Translations under genes and position numbers: made by a program
Assembly (NCBI GenBank): GCA_033032175.1
Contig: CM065312.1
Span: 4,030,001 to 4,094,000, forward strand
DNA length: 64,000 nucleotides
Origin: Saturnia japonica
Taxonomy: Eukaryota; Arthropoda; Insecta; Lepidoptera; Saturniidae
Direction of reading: 5' to 3'
Notes under the pieces: model-generated
The model's input: the letters and a program-made list of their open reading frames with translations, nothing else
Database searches by the model: none
Told to the model about the DNA's origin: nothing
Shown: in pieces, positions 1-10,655 of the stretch
Position numbering within the stretch: the stretch's first letter is position 1
How the letters are laid out: every line of letters begins with the position of its first letter

Positions 1-1710
1 ATATTGAAATTCTGTAATTAATTACATATCGACTATATATCTACAAAAATAAGATAAAAATAAATGACGTGAATAAGAAAGAAAAACGAGACAAAACTTA
101 ATGTACATTTATTTAGGTGCTTAGGATCCATGTTAAAAAAAAAATTATATCAAGGTAAGAGAGGTTCCACATGGAGTTTATGACAACGGATTATGATTAG
201 AAAATATACTACTTTCTATAATATTATTTTAATGTGTTATATTTCTAAGTAGACCACGGAAAACTATAAGGAAGCAATAAAACATGGAAGAGCAATAAAG
301 ATTTAACTCCAAATACACAGAGATAATAAAACGTATTATCATATAAATCGAAACAGATGAAACCTAATTTCATATTCTTATCGACTTATAAGTATCTCTA
401 TTCTGAATTAGCAGGATCATTTATATGCTTAAGTTTCTCTTATTCTCATGATAATGTATCATCAAATCTTTACATTATTCCTCAAAAGTGATTTCTCCTG
501 GAAAAGCCATCATGGCCCTTATCTCTTCATCAAAATTCAAACATCATTTAAAGGTTATGTTCCGCGCTCGCTATAGACGAAAACAAACAGACAAATATTA
601 ACAAAAAGGACAGTTTTTAGATTGTTTACATTCTTTACAACGTGCGAAATATTCGAAAAGGTCAGCTATTATTACCCATGTACTATTGATTATTGAAATA
701 TTTAGAAAAAAAAGATCTCCAATCTTTTCAAAGACCACACTTCATGTTATCTATTTAACACAACCATATAATAAAAATTGTAGAAACAGACCAAAATTTC
801 AGAGTAACGTTTTTTGACATTGAGTAAATAAATCAACCCAATTGTTTAAAACAATCAAAATTGTTGAATTAATAGCAAAGAAGTACCCATATTTCTTTGA
901 ACGAAAACTCAATAATTCATTTTGATGAAATACTATCCTCAGAGGAAATCAGTCTATCCCGTTTATCTGTGGTCCCGGGTCCCTGATATTCATGAAAGCA
1001 ATTTACAAAGGGTAACTATTCAATAAAAACCCGCAGTCATAGTCCGCCGTGGCATGTAACTTTGACATCATATCTTCGGCACAAATTCCTTTGTCTTTAT
1101 AGAGGTTCGATTCGGAAGTTTCAGCGAATTTTCCTTCCAACTATTTCCATTTCCACGGTATCCCGGTCCCCGGAGGAGCTGAATTGAAATTTCTTTAGAT
1201 AAAAACAAATTCCTCTTTATCTTACGCCCGATATATTTGTATTATCAGACTTTTGCTGGGCGGTGACCACAATACAGTAGGTCCAATACTTAGGGTTTCC
1301 AACTTATTTTATATCAAATATAAAAATATTTTTTATATAAAATATCGAAGCTGTTACCTGAAAAAATATAGTAGATAGCAAAAAAAACTGACAGTCGTAA
1401 GATTGCACGTCAGAAGCGAAAACTTCTTCTTTTTGAAGTATTATACAAACATCTGGATACAATTATGTATCTGACCGTGCTTTTCTCCCCATTCCAAACG
1501 AGCTATATATAAATAGTTCTTTTTATATAGCTCTCTTATAAACAGGCTTGAAATAAGTGTTTTACTTTTTACTACTTGATAGACAGATAACAAAGATAAT
1601 GATAATGACAAATAATCGAATAGACAATTATATACCAAGTCTCGTTCAGAAATAGATACAGGCTGCGGCCTGTGCTGGCATGCGTTCCTTTCTAAGCTTA
1701 AATATTTTCG
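1..1710. other. AT-rich non-coding stretch
   Basis: I see no supportable gene. Reading frames are short and broken on both strands and homopolymer A/T runs are frequent. No splice-bounded GC-rich island, tRNA or repeat shared with the rest of the window was recognised. Confidence 0.6.
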
Positions 1711-2012
1711 AATATTTTCTGTTTGACATTTGCAGTATTTATGAACCTAAACAATGAGTATTATCTACATCATTTGCTGTCACTTTTGGTTGAGTGACAA
1801 TGTCAATATTTAGGGGTCTAAGTTCAATGGCACTGGTTGGTTTGGATTCGCAGTATTAATTTATTTAAATTAATATATTAATTACAGATATTAAAGATAA
1901 ATTTTAGCTTTCTGCACTCTTTCTCCATATAAACTTTAATCATGCCAAATCTCATAGTCTTCCGTGCACGCAATACGATTAAAAAGGTACCGAAAGCTTT
2001 TGCTTTACGTAT
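1711..2012 (-). mobile_element. MITE-like DNA element fragment, family F1
   Basis: The reverse complement of this stretch matches 38943-39290 along most of its length, including the shared motif GCGTGCACGGAAGACT and the region around the tract AAAAGTGACAGCAAGTGAT. Its outer end is related to the arms of the foldback element at 36862-37144. The TA-flanked terminal repeat CTAGCGATCGCCC is missing here, so this copy is truncated. No transposase is visible. Confidence 0.6.
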
Positions 2013-2036
2013 TAATTTATATGACATGGCAAATTT

Positions 2037-2106
2037 TGCGGCGGCTGGCGGCCCGTGTACACATCATTGCGGCACGACGGCGACGCGACGGTGACGCGTC
2101 CGTGAT
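2037..2106. other. GC-rich island
   Basis: About 70 bases of strongly GC-rich DNA rich in CG dinucleotides, with loosely repeated GACGCGACGG-like units, sit in AT-rich surroundings. No convincing splice sites bound it and no frame is informative. It could be a promoter or untranslated region, or an unrecognised repeat. Confidence 0.25.
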
Positions 2107-2251
2107 GCCATCTACACAAACCCTAATGCTGTTAGAAATATAGTAGTCGGTCGCCAATTAAAGTAGAATATATACTAGAGTTGGCAACCCTAGTAACCCG
2201 CCATAGTGGCACGCTTAGATGTGTCGCGTTCCGGAATCAATTTGTATATAT

Positions 2252-2545
2252 CTAGTAATCAAGCGGGTTTACTCGGGATGGTACCACCCCGATCAACTCC
2301 GATATCTGTACCCGACAGTGTCCTGAGTATCGCGACCACCATACATACAATGATAAATCCAACAAAGTGACTCTCTTTTCATTTGTCGCAATCTGGGACC
2401 AGCCAGTATATGAACAGCTACCGAGAGGCTTGCATGCGGACATGACAGCAGCGACCGTCGATAGATTATCGCTCACTTGGTGGTGGCCGTTTTTTTTAAA
2501 TTTTACTGTGATTCCATCAGGTACAGTGATGTTACTTCGCCATTC
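2252..2545 (+). repeat. Dispersed repeat, family S
   Basis: This shares diverged but collinear sequence with 61078-61290 (motif ATCGCGACCACCATACA, followed by GATAAA and a CT-rich tract) and more weakly with 41225-41480 (motif GGGACCAGCCAGT). The short frames on both strands are incidental. The class is not recognised; a LINE 3' fragment is possible. Confidence 0.5.
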
Positions 2546-3317
2546 TACAAAAAATAAAAACCTATTAAACTACATGATAATTGTAATATTATTATCTACA
2601 CCAATATTATAAAGAGGAAAGATTTGATTTTTTGTTTGTAATGGATAAACTCAAAAAGTACCGGACCGATTTTAAAAATTCTTTCACTCTAAACAGCTAC
2701 AGTATCAGCGAGTAACGTAGGCTGTATTACAATTTGAAAAATAAATTTATTCTTCATAAAAATGTCGATAGTTTTACACAAAGCATACAAAAATTGCCTA
2801 CAAGGGTGCGTTGGCGAGGTTTGTCGTACAAAATTAACATGGGTGGTACCGTGGGGCACTGCTAGTAACAAAATATAATGGTACTTTATATTTTTATATG
2901 ATGTTAATTTATTAAACGAGATATTACAGTCTAGCTCCTTGTCGATTATTTTTGACAACGGGCTTGTTTTCCGCGAATCAGAGAGATAGTCTGACGTTCC
3001 TATTAATCATATTGATTATGATTGATATGTCTGATAACTTGAATTTCTTAAAACAACTTTCACAAATGACTAATAATATTTAAAACGAAACTTATTTTCT
3101 TTAATTTTTTTATCCTGACAGATTACTTACCATGATATTTGTATAGCCACACCCATCTACCTACGTATGGTATAGACAAAAAAAATTAACAGACACCAGA
3201 TATTTTTTTTTAATCATGAAAATCATAAAATATTAATCTGTATATTTTAATGGTAACTAACATAACAAAGGATTTAGAAATAACAACAAGACGTTTTTAT
3301 TTAAAAAAGTAAATAAC
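2546..3317. other. AT-rich non-coding stretch
   Basis: No gene is supported. A good minus-strand splice donor (GTAAGT, complement of 3127-3132) stands next to a possible 30-base exon, but this is too little evidence to call one. Confidence 0.5.
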
Positions 3318-3475
3318 CTTCAATGGTCTTGAGAAATTTTGTAGTGTATCTTCAAAGGTCAAGGTCCAATACCAATGAAATTAAAAAGGGACAACCCTTG
3401 AGGGGTACTCCTTTCCAACAAAAAAAATCATTCAAATCGGCTCATAGACTAAGTTGGCTGAAGATCCTTAAAAAT
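3318..3475 (-). repeat. Dispersed repeat, family Q (minus)
   Basis: The reverse complement carries the family's landmarks: an AACCGATTTGAATGATT-like stretch, the GGAAAGGAGTACC-like stretch, and a segment ending near TTCAAGACC. It matches 18608-18840, 40329-40690 and 47450-47680. The 66-residue frame here is part of the repeat. No protein is encoded. Confidence 0.5.
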
Positions 3476-3796
3476 ACATTCGAATTGTTAACCTCAGTAT
3501 TTTTGTATTCGGTTTATAAATGAAATAATTTGATTGTTTACAATATTTGCGTATATGGCAATAAATAAGAATATTTATGAGGCTTCAAAAGAGTAGTCAT
3601 CATTGAACCAATAATTCTTTCTTTAGTACCAGACATAAACAATGTACCTACTACATATGTACCAAATTTCCGAAAACCGCAACTTTCTGTCGTAAATCGA
3701 TCAATATATTTCACAACCAACGCCCCCTACCAACGTTCTTAGCGATCACACCAATATGTACATTTTTAATAATGTTGGTAAAAGGATGAACTCGAC
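3476..3796. other. AT-rich non-coding stretch
   Basis: I see nothing supportable. The 60-residue minus-strand frame resembles no family I recognise. Confidence 0.5.
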
Positions 3797-5338
3797 TGCA
3801 TTGGTTGCACGTGCGAATATAAAATGTTATGTGAATTTATAATAAGAAGCGATATTTTATAGTCCGTATTACATTTTTGAGTGTAAAATAAATATATTGA
3901 GTATGAAGTTATAGCACATTCCGCAGATAGCTTTTTTTCACTTGCATAAGCGAAGTCAAAGTGCTGATTGAATTTGAACTCTTCAAGAAACAAAATATGT
4001 TTCACTAGCATCATTTTCATTCGATAAATAAAACGCAAGGAATGTGAGGCAAGAAATGGCGGGATCTATAAAATAAGGTATTTTAAGCAGCGTATAGTAT
4101 AAATTAAACATAATTAGAAATTATAATTATCTATAAATACAAGAAACTGCCACAAAATAATTACTAATTATTTTACTGTACGTATATTTAATTAGTAACT
4201 ATTTTAAAAAACAATAAACACGTAATTTTTTACAAAATATTTAGATCTTAGCATGAAAAATATTAGTGGTAACTTGTTATATTGCAACAATAAAATGTTA
4301 TTCATTAAATCTCTAATATTATTTACAATTCTAATGACTTCATGACAGTTATTTGATCTTTCAAACTCACTTAGGGCAGCTTGCGCAACATTTCATTTAA
4401 CTCACTGCTAGACAAAATTAGTTAATTACAGTTAGCCTCATAAATGGAATTATTTTAAACGCATTTAGGTTCATCTTGCACGCGCAGACAGTGCGCTGAT
4501 TTAGTTAAACATAATTAGCGAGTCGGTAAGTCACTGCGTCCCGTTTTACATTTTGACGAGTTTCTTAACCCGAAAAGCACGATAACTTGAAGAACTTATG
4601 CTTATAGTATAAAAAATGAAACGTGCATAGTTGGATGTCATTGTTTGTTCTCTGTCAATATCAATTAAATAACATGAAAATAGTGCAACTACCTTCTATT
4701 AGTTAAGAGTGAGAAATGTGGTAAAGGTTTTAATATCACGCTAACCCTTATGTCTCTGTTCTCCTATATTCCCATATTTTTTATAGATAATTCGTATTTT
4801 AAACAGTAAGGAGTGACTTAAACATGTTTAGCGGTGCTAAATAGCCATTTTTGGCTATTTAACTTTGGCAGTTCGTTAAACATATTTAGCAACCAATTTT
4901 TCTTTGTGCAAGACGCTAATTTTGTTTAACCGCTTTAAATGTGTTTAGTCTTACTTTAATCAGGTTTAAACATGTTACGCAAGTCGCTCTTAGAGATATG
5001 TCTTTAAGCATCTATTATATGTGACAGGTGAAACGTAAAACTGTAACCTTTCTAGAGTTATACTGCTTTTGCAGTTATTGATCAAACTGGAAAAAGTCCT
5101 CAATACTGAATCTCGTTTATATATCAACCCACTACCAAATGCCTTGCGCTCTATTTTTTTTCTTTTCGTGACGTCATTATGCCTTATAGTAGTAAGAGTA
5201 TAACAATCCAAAAACAACGTCGACCATTGAGAGATGCCTGCAGGCCGAAAGTGACAAAACAAAAATAGTTACTGATGGAAGTATTATATTTTGGACAAAA
5301 TTGCCCTTTACATAATTTGATTTCAATAAATATCTTAA
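3797..5338. repeat. Duplicated segment A (first copy)
   Basis: This segment is repeated in direct orientation at 7471-9019 with scattered substitutions and small indels. Similarity begins near CTCGAC (about 3790) and is continuous from GTGCGAATATAAAATG. It ends at AATATCTTAA, where the first copy continues into unique DNA and the second is joined to segment B. It encodes nothing recognisable. It contains a perfect hairpin, AAATAGCCA/TGGCTATTT, at about 4840-4863, and several TAAACATGTTTAG-like motifs between 4822 and 4978. Confidence 0.85.
4825..4980. repeat. Hairpin and TAAACATGTTTAG motif cluster inside segment A
   Basis: Near-palindromic TTAAACATGTTTAG-like motifs occur at about 4822, 4876 and 4966, with a related GTGTTTAGTC variant between. 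A hairpin with 9-bp arms (AAATAGCCA/TGGCTATTT) lies between the first two. The cluster is kept in A' (8495-8655). Its function is unknown and it may be the inside of an old DNA transposon. Confidence 0.4.
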
Positions 5339-5453
5339 GAGATATAACAGTTTTAAAATAACTCCGTAGCAAAATAATAATCAAGTACCGCGCGTGCATT
5401 TTAGCGGAATGATATGGGAGGCGGGCGGCACCTATAAATTGTATTGTAGTTGC
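5339..5453. other. Spacer between segment A and LINE copy 1
   Basis: This short stretch occurs only once in the window and is absent at the equivalent A'/B junction near 9019. It ends in the target-site sequence used by copy 1. Confidence 0.6.
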
Positions 5454-5465
5454 CTACAACAATTG
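5454..5465 (+). repeat. Target site duplication (5' side) of LINE copy 1
   Basis: The 12-base sequence CTACAACAATTG precedes the inferred transcription start of copy 1. The identical sequence is found at 13918-13929, directly after the poly(A) of copy 2, and a one-mismatch version at 14040-14051. This indicates that the 5' end of copy 1 and the 3' end of copy 2 belonged to one insertion. Confidence 0.75.
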
Positions 5466-5467
5466 GG

Positions 5468-5501
5468 AGTTCCGATTTGGTCACTGTTGCGAACGGACGT
5501 G
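5468..5501 (+). promoter_or_regulatory. Putative internal Pol II promoter: initiator plus DPE
   Basis: Taking A5468 in GGGAGTTCC as +1 gives an initiator-like AGTT. The pentamer GGACG (5495-5499) then falls exactly at +28 to +32 and matches the DPE consensus RGWYV. TATA-less initiator/DPE promoters with a GACGTG-type downstream element are established for Jockey-clade LINEs such as jockey, Doc and I. The position also fits the end of the target duplication at 5465. The start site itself is inferred. Confidence 0.6.
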
Positions 5502-6039
5502 TCGCTCCGTTTTCAATTTTGACCATCACGTGACTATTATTTACGATTGTATGTTTGGAATTTTATTTCAAATATACTTTGGTAATATCAACGTACACCA
5601 AACGGGTGTCAAACGCTCGCGGTAAACCGCACTTTTCGGTGCGACTTGCTGTTTTTTTTTTTTTTGTAAATCCACGGTTTTGTGGTCGCTCACTGGATAC
5701 CTGACGGTGCTAACTAAAGTGAGCGGGGCGTGACCCGAGCAGCCCGCTGGTTGTCTCCTTCAGAGGCAAACAGCCAGACTCGGACGGGCCTGGGAATCTA
5801 GGCCTTTGCGGTTATCGCATAGTCTTGCCCCAGGTGTCTCCTGCCAAACCCTCCGATCCTGCACACTCCATCCCCGGGAACCTGTTTGGGCCTAGCCCGG
5901 TTTAATTACCGGTCTGCGTCCTCAGTCCCGGGCTTGCTAGGGTTCCTTAGGGCCGATAGGTTCTTCCTGTGTGTCATTGCACCTTGACCACAGGACTCTT
6001 GCCCGACTCGGATAGTCGTATTTAATTTTTGGCGCACCC

Positions 6040-6060
6040 CCCTGCCCCTATGGCAGGGAG
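6040..6060 (+). promoter_or_regulatory. Hairpin holding an upstream ATG before ORF1
   Basis: CCCTGCC and GGCAGGG form a 7-bp stem around the loop CCTAT, so the upstream ATG at 6050 lies in the loop/stem edge. This ATG opens a frame that overlaps the ORF1 start (6076) in another phase and runs to 6250. The same arrangement is in copy 2 (hairpin 11127-11147, ATG 11137). It could reduce ORF1 initiation or force leaky scanning. Confidence 0.4.
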
Positions 6061-6075
6061 GCCTCAATTAAAAAC

Positions 6076-7445
6076 ATGTCCCAAACCCCACCCAATGCCG
6101 CCGAAATGGCAAAAAATATGCAAGACCTGGTTGCTTGCATTCGCGATCAACAGGACAGAATACAAGCGATGGAACTCGCACACCAAAAATATCGGAACTT
6201 TATGTTCGTGCGTTACCCTACGGCCGAAGACGAGTTTTTCGACTCGTTGACGAAAACTCCGAATGTGCGTCGCACCGCTGCGACCACAGCCAATAAGGGG
6301 GCCGCTTATGCGAGCGGTGCGCCCTCTGCCGGGACAGCCGGGCCGACTGGCGCCGCGCCAGTAACCGCCGCGCCTCCACGTGTCGCGTCGTGGAGAGACG
6401 CAGGCAGCGTCGCGCGTCCGTCCGCCGCGACCAATCAGGGGGCCGCTTCTGCGAGCGATGCGCCCTCTGTCGCAACCGTCAAGCCGACTGACGCGGCACC
6501 CGTCGGCGCCGCGCCTCCACGCGTTTCGTCGTGGAGAGACGTAGGTAGCGTCGCGCGTCCATCCGTCGCGTCATCCGGGGCCGTAGCCACGCCCCCAGTC
6601 CCGACTAACCATTCGCGCGGGTCAAGTCCCGCGTCCGTTAGGCGAGGGCCGCGCAATTCGCGGTCCCAATCTAGGTCGGCTAAAAATAGCCCATACGTCC
6701 GTCCCGCGCGTTCCACAGAAACCGCGGTGAAAACAAACAATTCTTTTTCGGCCCTTCCGGTCGAATTAGACTCGCCCGCGTGCCCGGATTCGTCTCCGGA
6801 GATGGATACCGCGGCCCCAAATGACGGTTTTACCGTTGTCGCGTCGCGCAAACGCCCGTCGCGAATTAGTCCAACTGCGCAACCGTCTCGCGCAACAAAA
6901 ACCGTGAAAACGGTCAGTGGCGCCGTCGCCTCCGCGTCCTCCGCGCTCCCCGCACCCGCTGTCGGGAAAAAAGAGCGCCCCCCACCTCCTATTATCGTCC
7001 GGGACAAAGCGGCCTGGACGACTCTGGTAAATGAGTTGCGCAGGCTTAACCTGCCATACCACAAAGCTCGAAATACCCTTAATGGTATTTCCGTTACGGT
7101 GAGTTCGTCGGATACTCACCGTAAATTCACTGCCCTCCTCCGGGAGAGAGGGCTTCAATTTTTCACATACTCCCTTGCGGAGGAGCGCGTCCTCCGCGTG
7201 GTGATCCGCCGTATTCCGGTGGAAGTCAGCCCCGCGGAGGTGTGCTCCTCGCTCGCGGAGCAAGATTATCCTATCAGAGAGGTACATAGAATGTACAACA
7301 AGGAGAAGCGGCCTCTACAAATGGTAGTGGCCATTCTAGACCTTTCCCCGAGGGAAAGGCAATCTTTCAGTTGGAAAATGTATGCGGGCTCTCCGGCGTC
7401 ACCGTCGAGCCCCCATACAAAACCACATGCCTTCGCAGTGTACAA
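6076..7445 (+). pseudogene. ORF1 (Gag-like) of LINE copy 1, truncated and frameshifted
   Basis: Residues 1-424 are the same as in the intact ORF1 of copy 2: an N-terminal helical stretch with coiled-coil potential, a 47-residue direct repeat (residues 70-116 and 117-163), an Arg/Ser/Pro-rich basic linker, and the start of the RRM-like/PRE_C2HC region. A one-base C deletion at 7346-7349 then shifts the frame. A second C is lost at 7423-7424, and homology ends just before the first CCHC knuckle could be completed. The frame runs on to a stop at 7539 in unrelated duplicated DNA. The product would lack all zinc knuckles. I infer a dead copy. Both indels are in C runs, so base-calling error near the junction is possible. 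Confidence 0.8.
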
Positions 7446-7470
7446 TTTTCAATCTGGGACCGCCAAAGCC
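7446..7470. other. Junction between LINE copy 1 and segment A'
   Basis: About 25 bases that match neither the LINE nor segment A separate the broken ORF1 from A'. The string CAATCTGGGACC in it also occurs near 2389, in a family S repeat. This looks like a non-homologous join with filler DNA. Confidence 0.5.
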
Positions 7471-9019
7471 AACTCGACGCGTGGTCAGTGCGAATATAAA
7501 ATGCTAAGTGAATTTATAATAAGAAGCGATATTTTATAGTCCGTATTACATTTTTGAGTGTAAAATAAATATATTGAGTATGAAGTTATAGCACATTCCG
7601 CAGATAGCTTTTTTTCACTTGCATAAGCGAAGTCAAAGTGCTGATTGAATTTGAACTCTTCAAGAAACAAAATATGTTTCACTAGCATCATTTACATTCG
7701 ATAAATAAAACGCAAGGAATGTGAGGCAAGAAATGGCGGGATCTATAAAATAAGGTATTTTAAGCAGCGTATAGTATAAATTAAACATAATTAGAAATTA
7801 TAATTATCTATAAATACAAGAAACTGCCACAAAATAATTACTAATAATTTTACTGTACGTATATTTAATTAGTAACTATTTAAAAAAACAATAAACACGT
7901 AATTTTTTACAAAATATTTAGATCTTAGCATGAAAAATATTAGTGGTAACTTGTTATATTGCAACAATAACATGTTATTCATTAAATCTCTGATATTATT
8001 TACAATTCTAATGACTTCATGACAGTTATTTGATCTTTCAAACTCACTTAGGGCAGCTTGCGCAACATTTCATTTAACTCACTGCTAGACAAAATTAGTT
8101 AATTACAGTTAGCCTCTTAAATGGAATTATTTTAAACGCATTTAGGTTCATCTTGCACGCGCAGACAGTGCGCTGATTTAGTTAAACATAATTAACGAGT
8201 CGGTAAGTCACTGCGTCCCGTTTTACATTTTGACGAGTTTCTTAACCCGAAAAGCACGATAACTTGAAGAACTTATGCTTATAGTATAAAAAATGAAACG
8301 TGCATAGTTGGATGTCATTGTTTGTTCTCTGTCAATATCAATTAAATAACATGAAAATAGTGCAACTACCTTCTATTAGTTAAGAGTGAGAAATGTGGTA
8401 AAGGTTTTAATATCACGCTGACCCTTATGTCTCTGTTCTCCTATATTCCCATATTTTTTATAGATAATTCGTATTTTAAATAGTAAGGAGTGACTTAAAC
8501 ATGTTTAGCGGCGCTAAATAGCCATTTTTGGCTATTTAACTTTGACAGTTCGTTAAACATATATAGCAACTAATCTTTCTTTGTGCAAGACGCTAATTTT
8601 GTTTAACCACTTTAAATGTGTTTAGTCTTACTTTAATCAGGTTTAAACATGTTACGCAAGTCGCCCTTAGAGATATGTCTTTGAAGCATCTATTATATGT
8701 AACAGGTGAAACATAAAACTGTAACCTTTCTAGAGTTATATTGCTTTTGCAATTATTGATCAAACTGGACAAAGTCCTCGATACTGAGCCTCGTTTATAC
8801 ATCAACTCACTACCAAATGCCTTTCGCTCTATTTTTTTTCTCTTTTGTGACGTCATTATGCCTTATATTAATTAATAAGAGTACTAAAAAAAACAACGTT
8901 GACCATTGAGAGATGCCTACATGCCGAAAAGTGACAAAACAAAAAATAGTCACTTATGGAAGTATTATATTTTGGACAAAATTGCCTTTTACATCATTTG
9001 ATTTCAATAAATATCTTAA
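7471..9019. repeat. Duplicated segment A' (second copy)
   Basis: This is a direct repeat of 3797-5338 with scattered differences, for example around 8571 and 8870. It contains no gene. At its 3' end it passes straight into segment B through the shared bases AA, without the spacer 5339-5453 and without the LINE insertion that follows segment A. Confidence 0.85.
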
Positions 9020-9355
9020 TTGTTATTTGTCTCTGCCTAAGTCCCACTCTCTCTAACCCTCTCTTTCTTATGTGACGCAGACGAAGTTGCGCAGTTCAGC
9101 TAGTAGTTAATAATACGTAAATACGAATATGAATGTTCTGCAAAAATATTAGCAATTAGTATATCTAAAAAAAAGTATGATTTAGCATATACCTATCTCT
9201 TATACATAAGCCGCAATAAGGTAATTTGCGATTTTTTGTTAAAAATTAAAAATTGATTTATGAGCATTATTTTTTGATACTGCATATTAGTCCTTACCAA
9301 CAAACGTTACTTCATTACAAAGACAATTTTATGAAGTTAAATTTTGCACTTTATA

Positions 9356-9366
9356 GCATGACATTT
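9356..9366 (+). repeat. Target site duplication, left
   Basis: GCATGACATTT is repeated exactly at 9691-9701 on the other side of the minus-strand LINE fragment. The empty site is visible in segment B'. Confidence 0.8.
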
Positions 9367-9690
9367 TTTTTTTTTTTAATGAAAACTGACTACACTGTTA
9401 GCCTTAGAGGCCCTATCCAAAATCAGAGCCGCTGCGGCTTTTACAGCTTCACTGAACTTGGGGGCGAGTGCTTAGGGTACTCGGCCGTGAAAGTTTTGGA
9501 CGACTCGCACGAGGGTGCCAGAGTGGTCGAACCTCGGCTCGGGCGGTCGTCACGCATGCGAATAGGTCGCGATCTAGCTAATTCCCTACTTCTACGAATT
9601 CGAGATACATAACATATACTCATATGCTTGTTCCCCTCCTCCTAAGAGGAAGGAGGGAAACATGCGTATGTGTATTTAGTGATCGGAATG
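9367..9690 (-). mobile_element. 5'-truncated LINE 3' UTR insertion (minus strand)
   Basis: Read on the minus strand this is a diverged 3' UTR of the copy 2 family. It has the CT-rich/GA-rich hairpin (9628-9675), the GGCGAGTGC-type region, and the tail core GAAGCTGTAAAAGCCGCAGCGGCT, ending in a poly(A) that appears as the T run at 9367-9377. It is bounded by an 11-bp target duplication, GCATGACATTT (9356-9366 and 9691-9701). B' has the uninterrupted target (near 14387), so this insertion is younger than the B duplication or was polymorphic. Confidence 0.85.
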
Positions 9691-10418
9691 GCATGACATT
9701 TGGACACATAGTTTAAATGAAAAATTAAAATAATGTTATGTAATTTAATAAAACTCATTCAAGAATGTGAAGAAGTTTCGTTTAAATAAGCCTTATACTA
9801 TGAATACAACAAATCACGTTCTTAAATAAAGACATTAGTACAGCGTCAGTTTCAATCCATCATATAATTTTAAAACACAACTAGTTCGCAGTTCGCACAA
9901 AATGCATCCACTATGAAACCAAGGTCATTACAGTGGTGATACGGACACAAACTGCTACATAACAGATAACTATTGAACGTAATGGTACAAAATAATAACT
10001 TAACGTAAGACATTACGTACACTCGTATCACTTTATAGAGCGATTCGAATGGGAAATCACTATAGTCAGATACGACTCGACACGATTTCATGGTAGTGGC
10101 CACAGACAGAGCGCGGGCTGTTCACAAAGCGAAATTTATTATTATCTTACTCTTTTACACGTTGTCCATAAAATTTCGAAGACGATCACAAATCGTTGTT
10201 TAATTATTATTATTTTTTTCACATCAACATAATTATACTGAAGATTCCGAGAGAGAGAGAGAGCATTGTTGAGTTTTAGTGTAAAAAGTTAATTTATCGA
10301 TTGCCCGTTTTGGCGGACCGCTTTATGTAACTGGGTCAGGCGTTTTTTTGCTGCATTACAAGTTCTTTGACTACAGGAAAGCTCAACCGGATTTAACAAG
10401 AACTCTGATTATTGTGTA

Positions 10419-10655
10419 CTAGCTGTGCCCGCGGCTTCGTTCACATGGACTACAGAATGCTATTGATCGGGCACACGCGTGAATGTTACTCCCCCGCTCT
10501 CGGCTATTTTAAAGACAAAAATGCTTATTGTGGGTGTTTCTTAGAAGAGAGACATATACTCTCGCTGACTTTTTTGTAGGTATTTTTAGTATCTATAATT
10601 ATGTCGTACATTAATTTAATATATCTCTTATGATTTACTTAGTGCAGGCCATTAT
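10419..10655 (+). repeat. Dispersed repeat, family P (5' part)
   Basis: This begins with CTAGCTGTGCCCGCGGCTTCG and matches the first 240 bases of the complete copy at 15210-15726. It is cut off by LINE copy 2 at 10655/10656. The family is about 510 bases long, non-coding, and has relatives at 26353-26862 and 46446-46962. The class is not certain. Confidence 0.7.

Larger units (their letters stand above)
5466..7445 (+). mobile_element. ORF1-only Jockey-type LINE, copy 1 (5'-complete, 3'-deleted)
   Basis: This copy holds the element's complete 5' UTR and about two thirds of ORF1. From 5569 to the C run at 7346 I see no difference from copy 2 (constant offset 5087). It then has two single-C losses (7346-7349 and 7423-7424) and loses homology about 7445, inside the first zinc-knuckle region. 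Duplicated segment A' follows after a short junction. The first 103 bases (5466-5568) are absent from copy 2, so the full promoter end is seen only here. The GC-rich, CG-rich composition contrasts sharply with the host DNA. Confidence 0.85.
9018..10655. repeat. Duplicated segment B (first copy)
   Basis: Repeated in direct orientation at 14047-15447. The right part (9780-10655 against 14570-15447) is nearly identical, while the left part is more diverged. This copy alone has the LINE tail inserted at 9367-9690; the second copy alone has an extra piece at about 14431-14535. It stops within a family P repeat, exactly where LINE copy 2 begins. The 77-residue minus-strand frame found in both copies looks incidental. 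Confidence 0.85.

Noticed and set aside
3120..3170. Consensus donor with a possible 30-base exon on the minus strand
   Set aside because: Such short signals are expected by chance, and the acceptor side is weak.
6435..7287. Long minus-strand frames (209 and 173 residues) opposite ORF1, repeated in copy 2
   Set aside because: They are antisense to the conserved zinc-knuckle ORF1 and come from its GC-rich codon use; neither resembles a protein family.
9870..10103. 77-residue frame conserved in B and B'
   Set aside because: Its conservation is explained by the near identity of the duplicated DNA; there is no sign of coding constraint.
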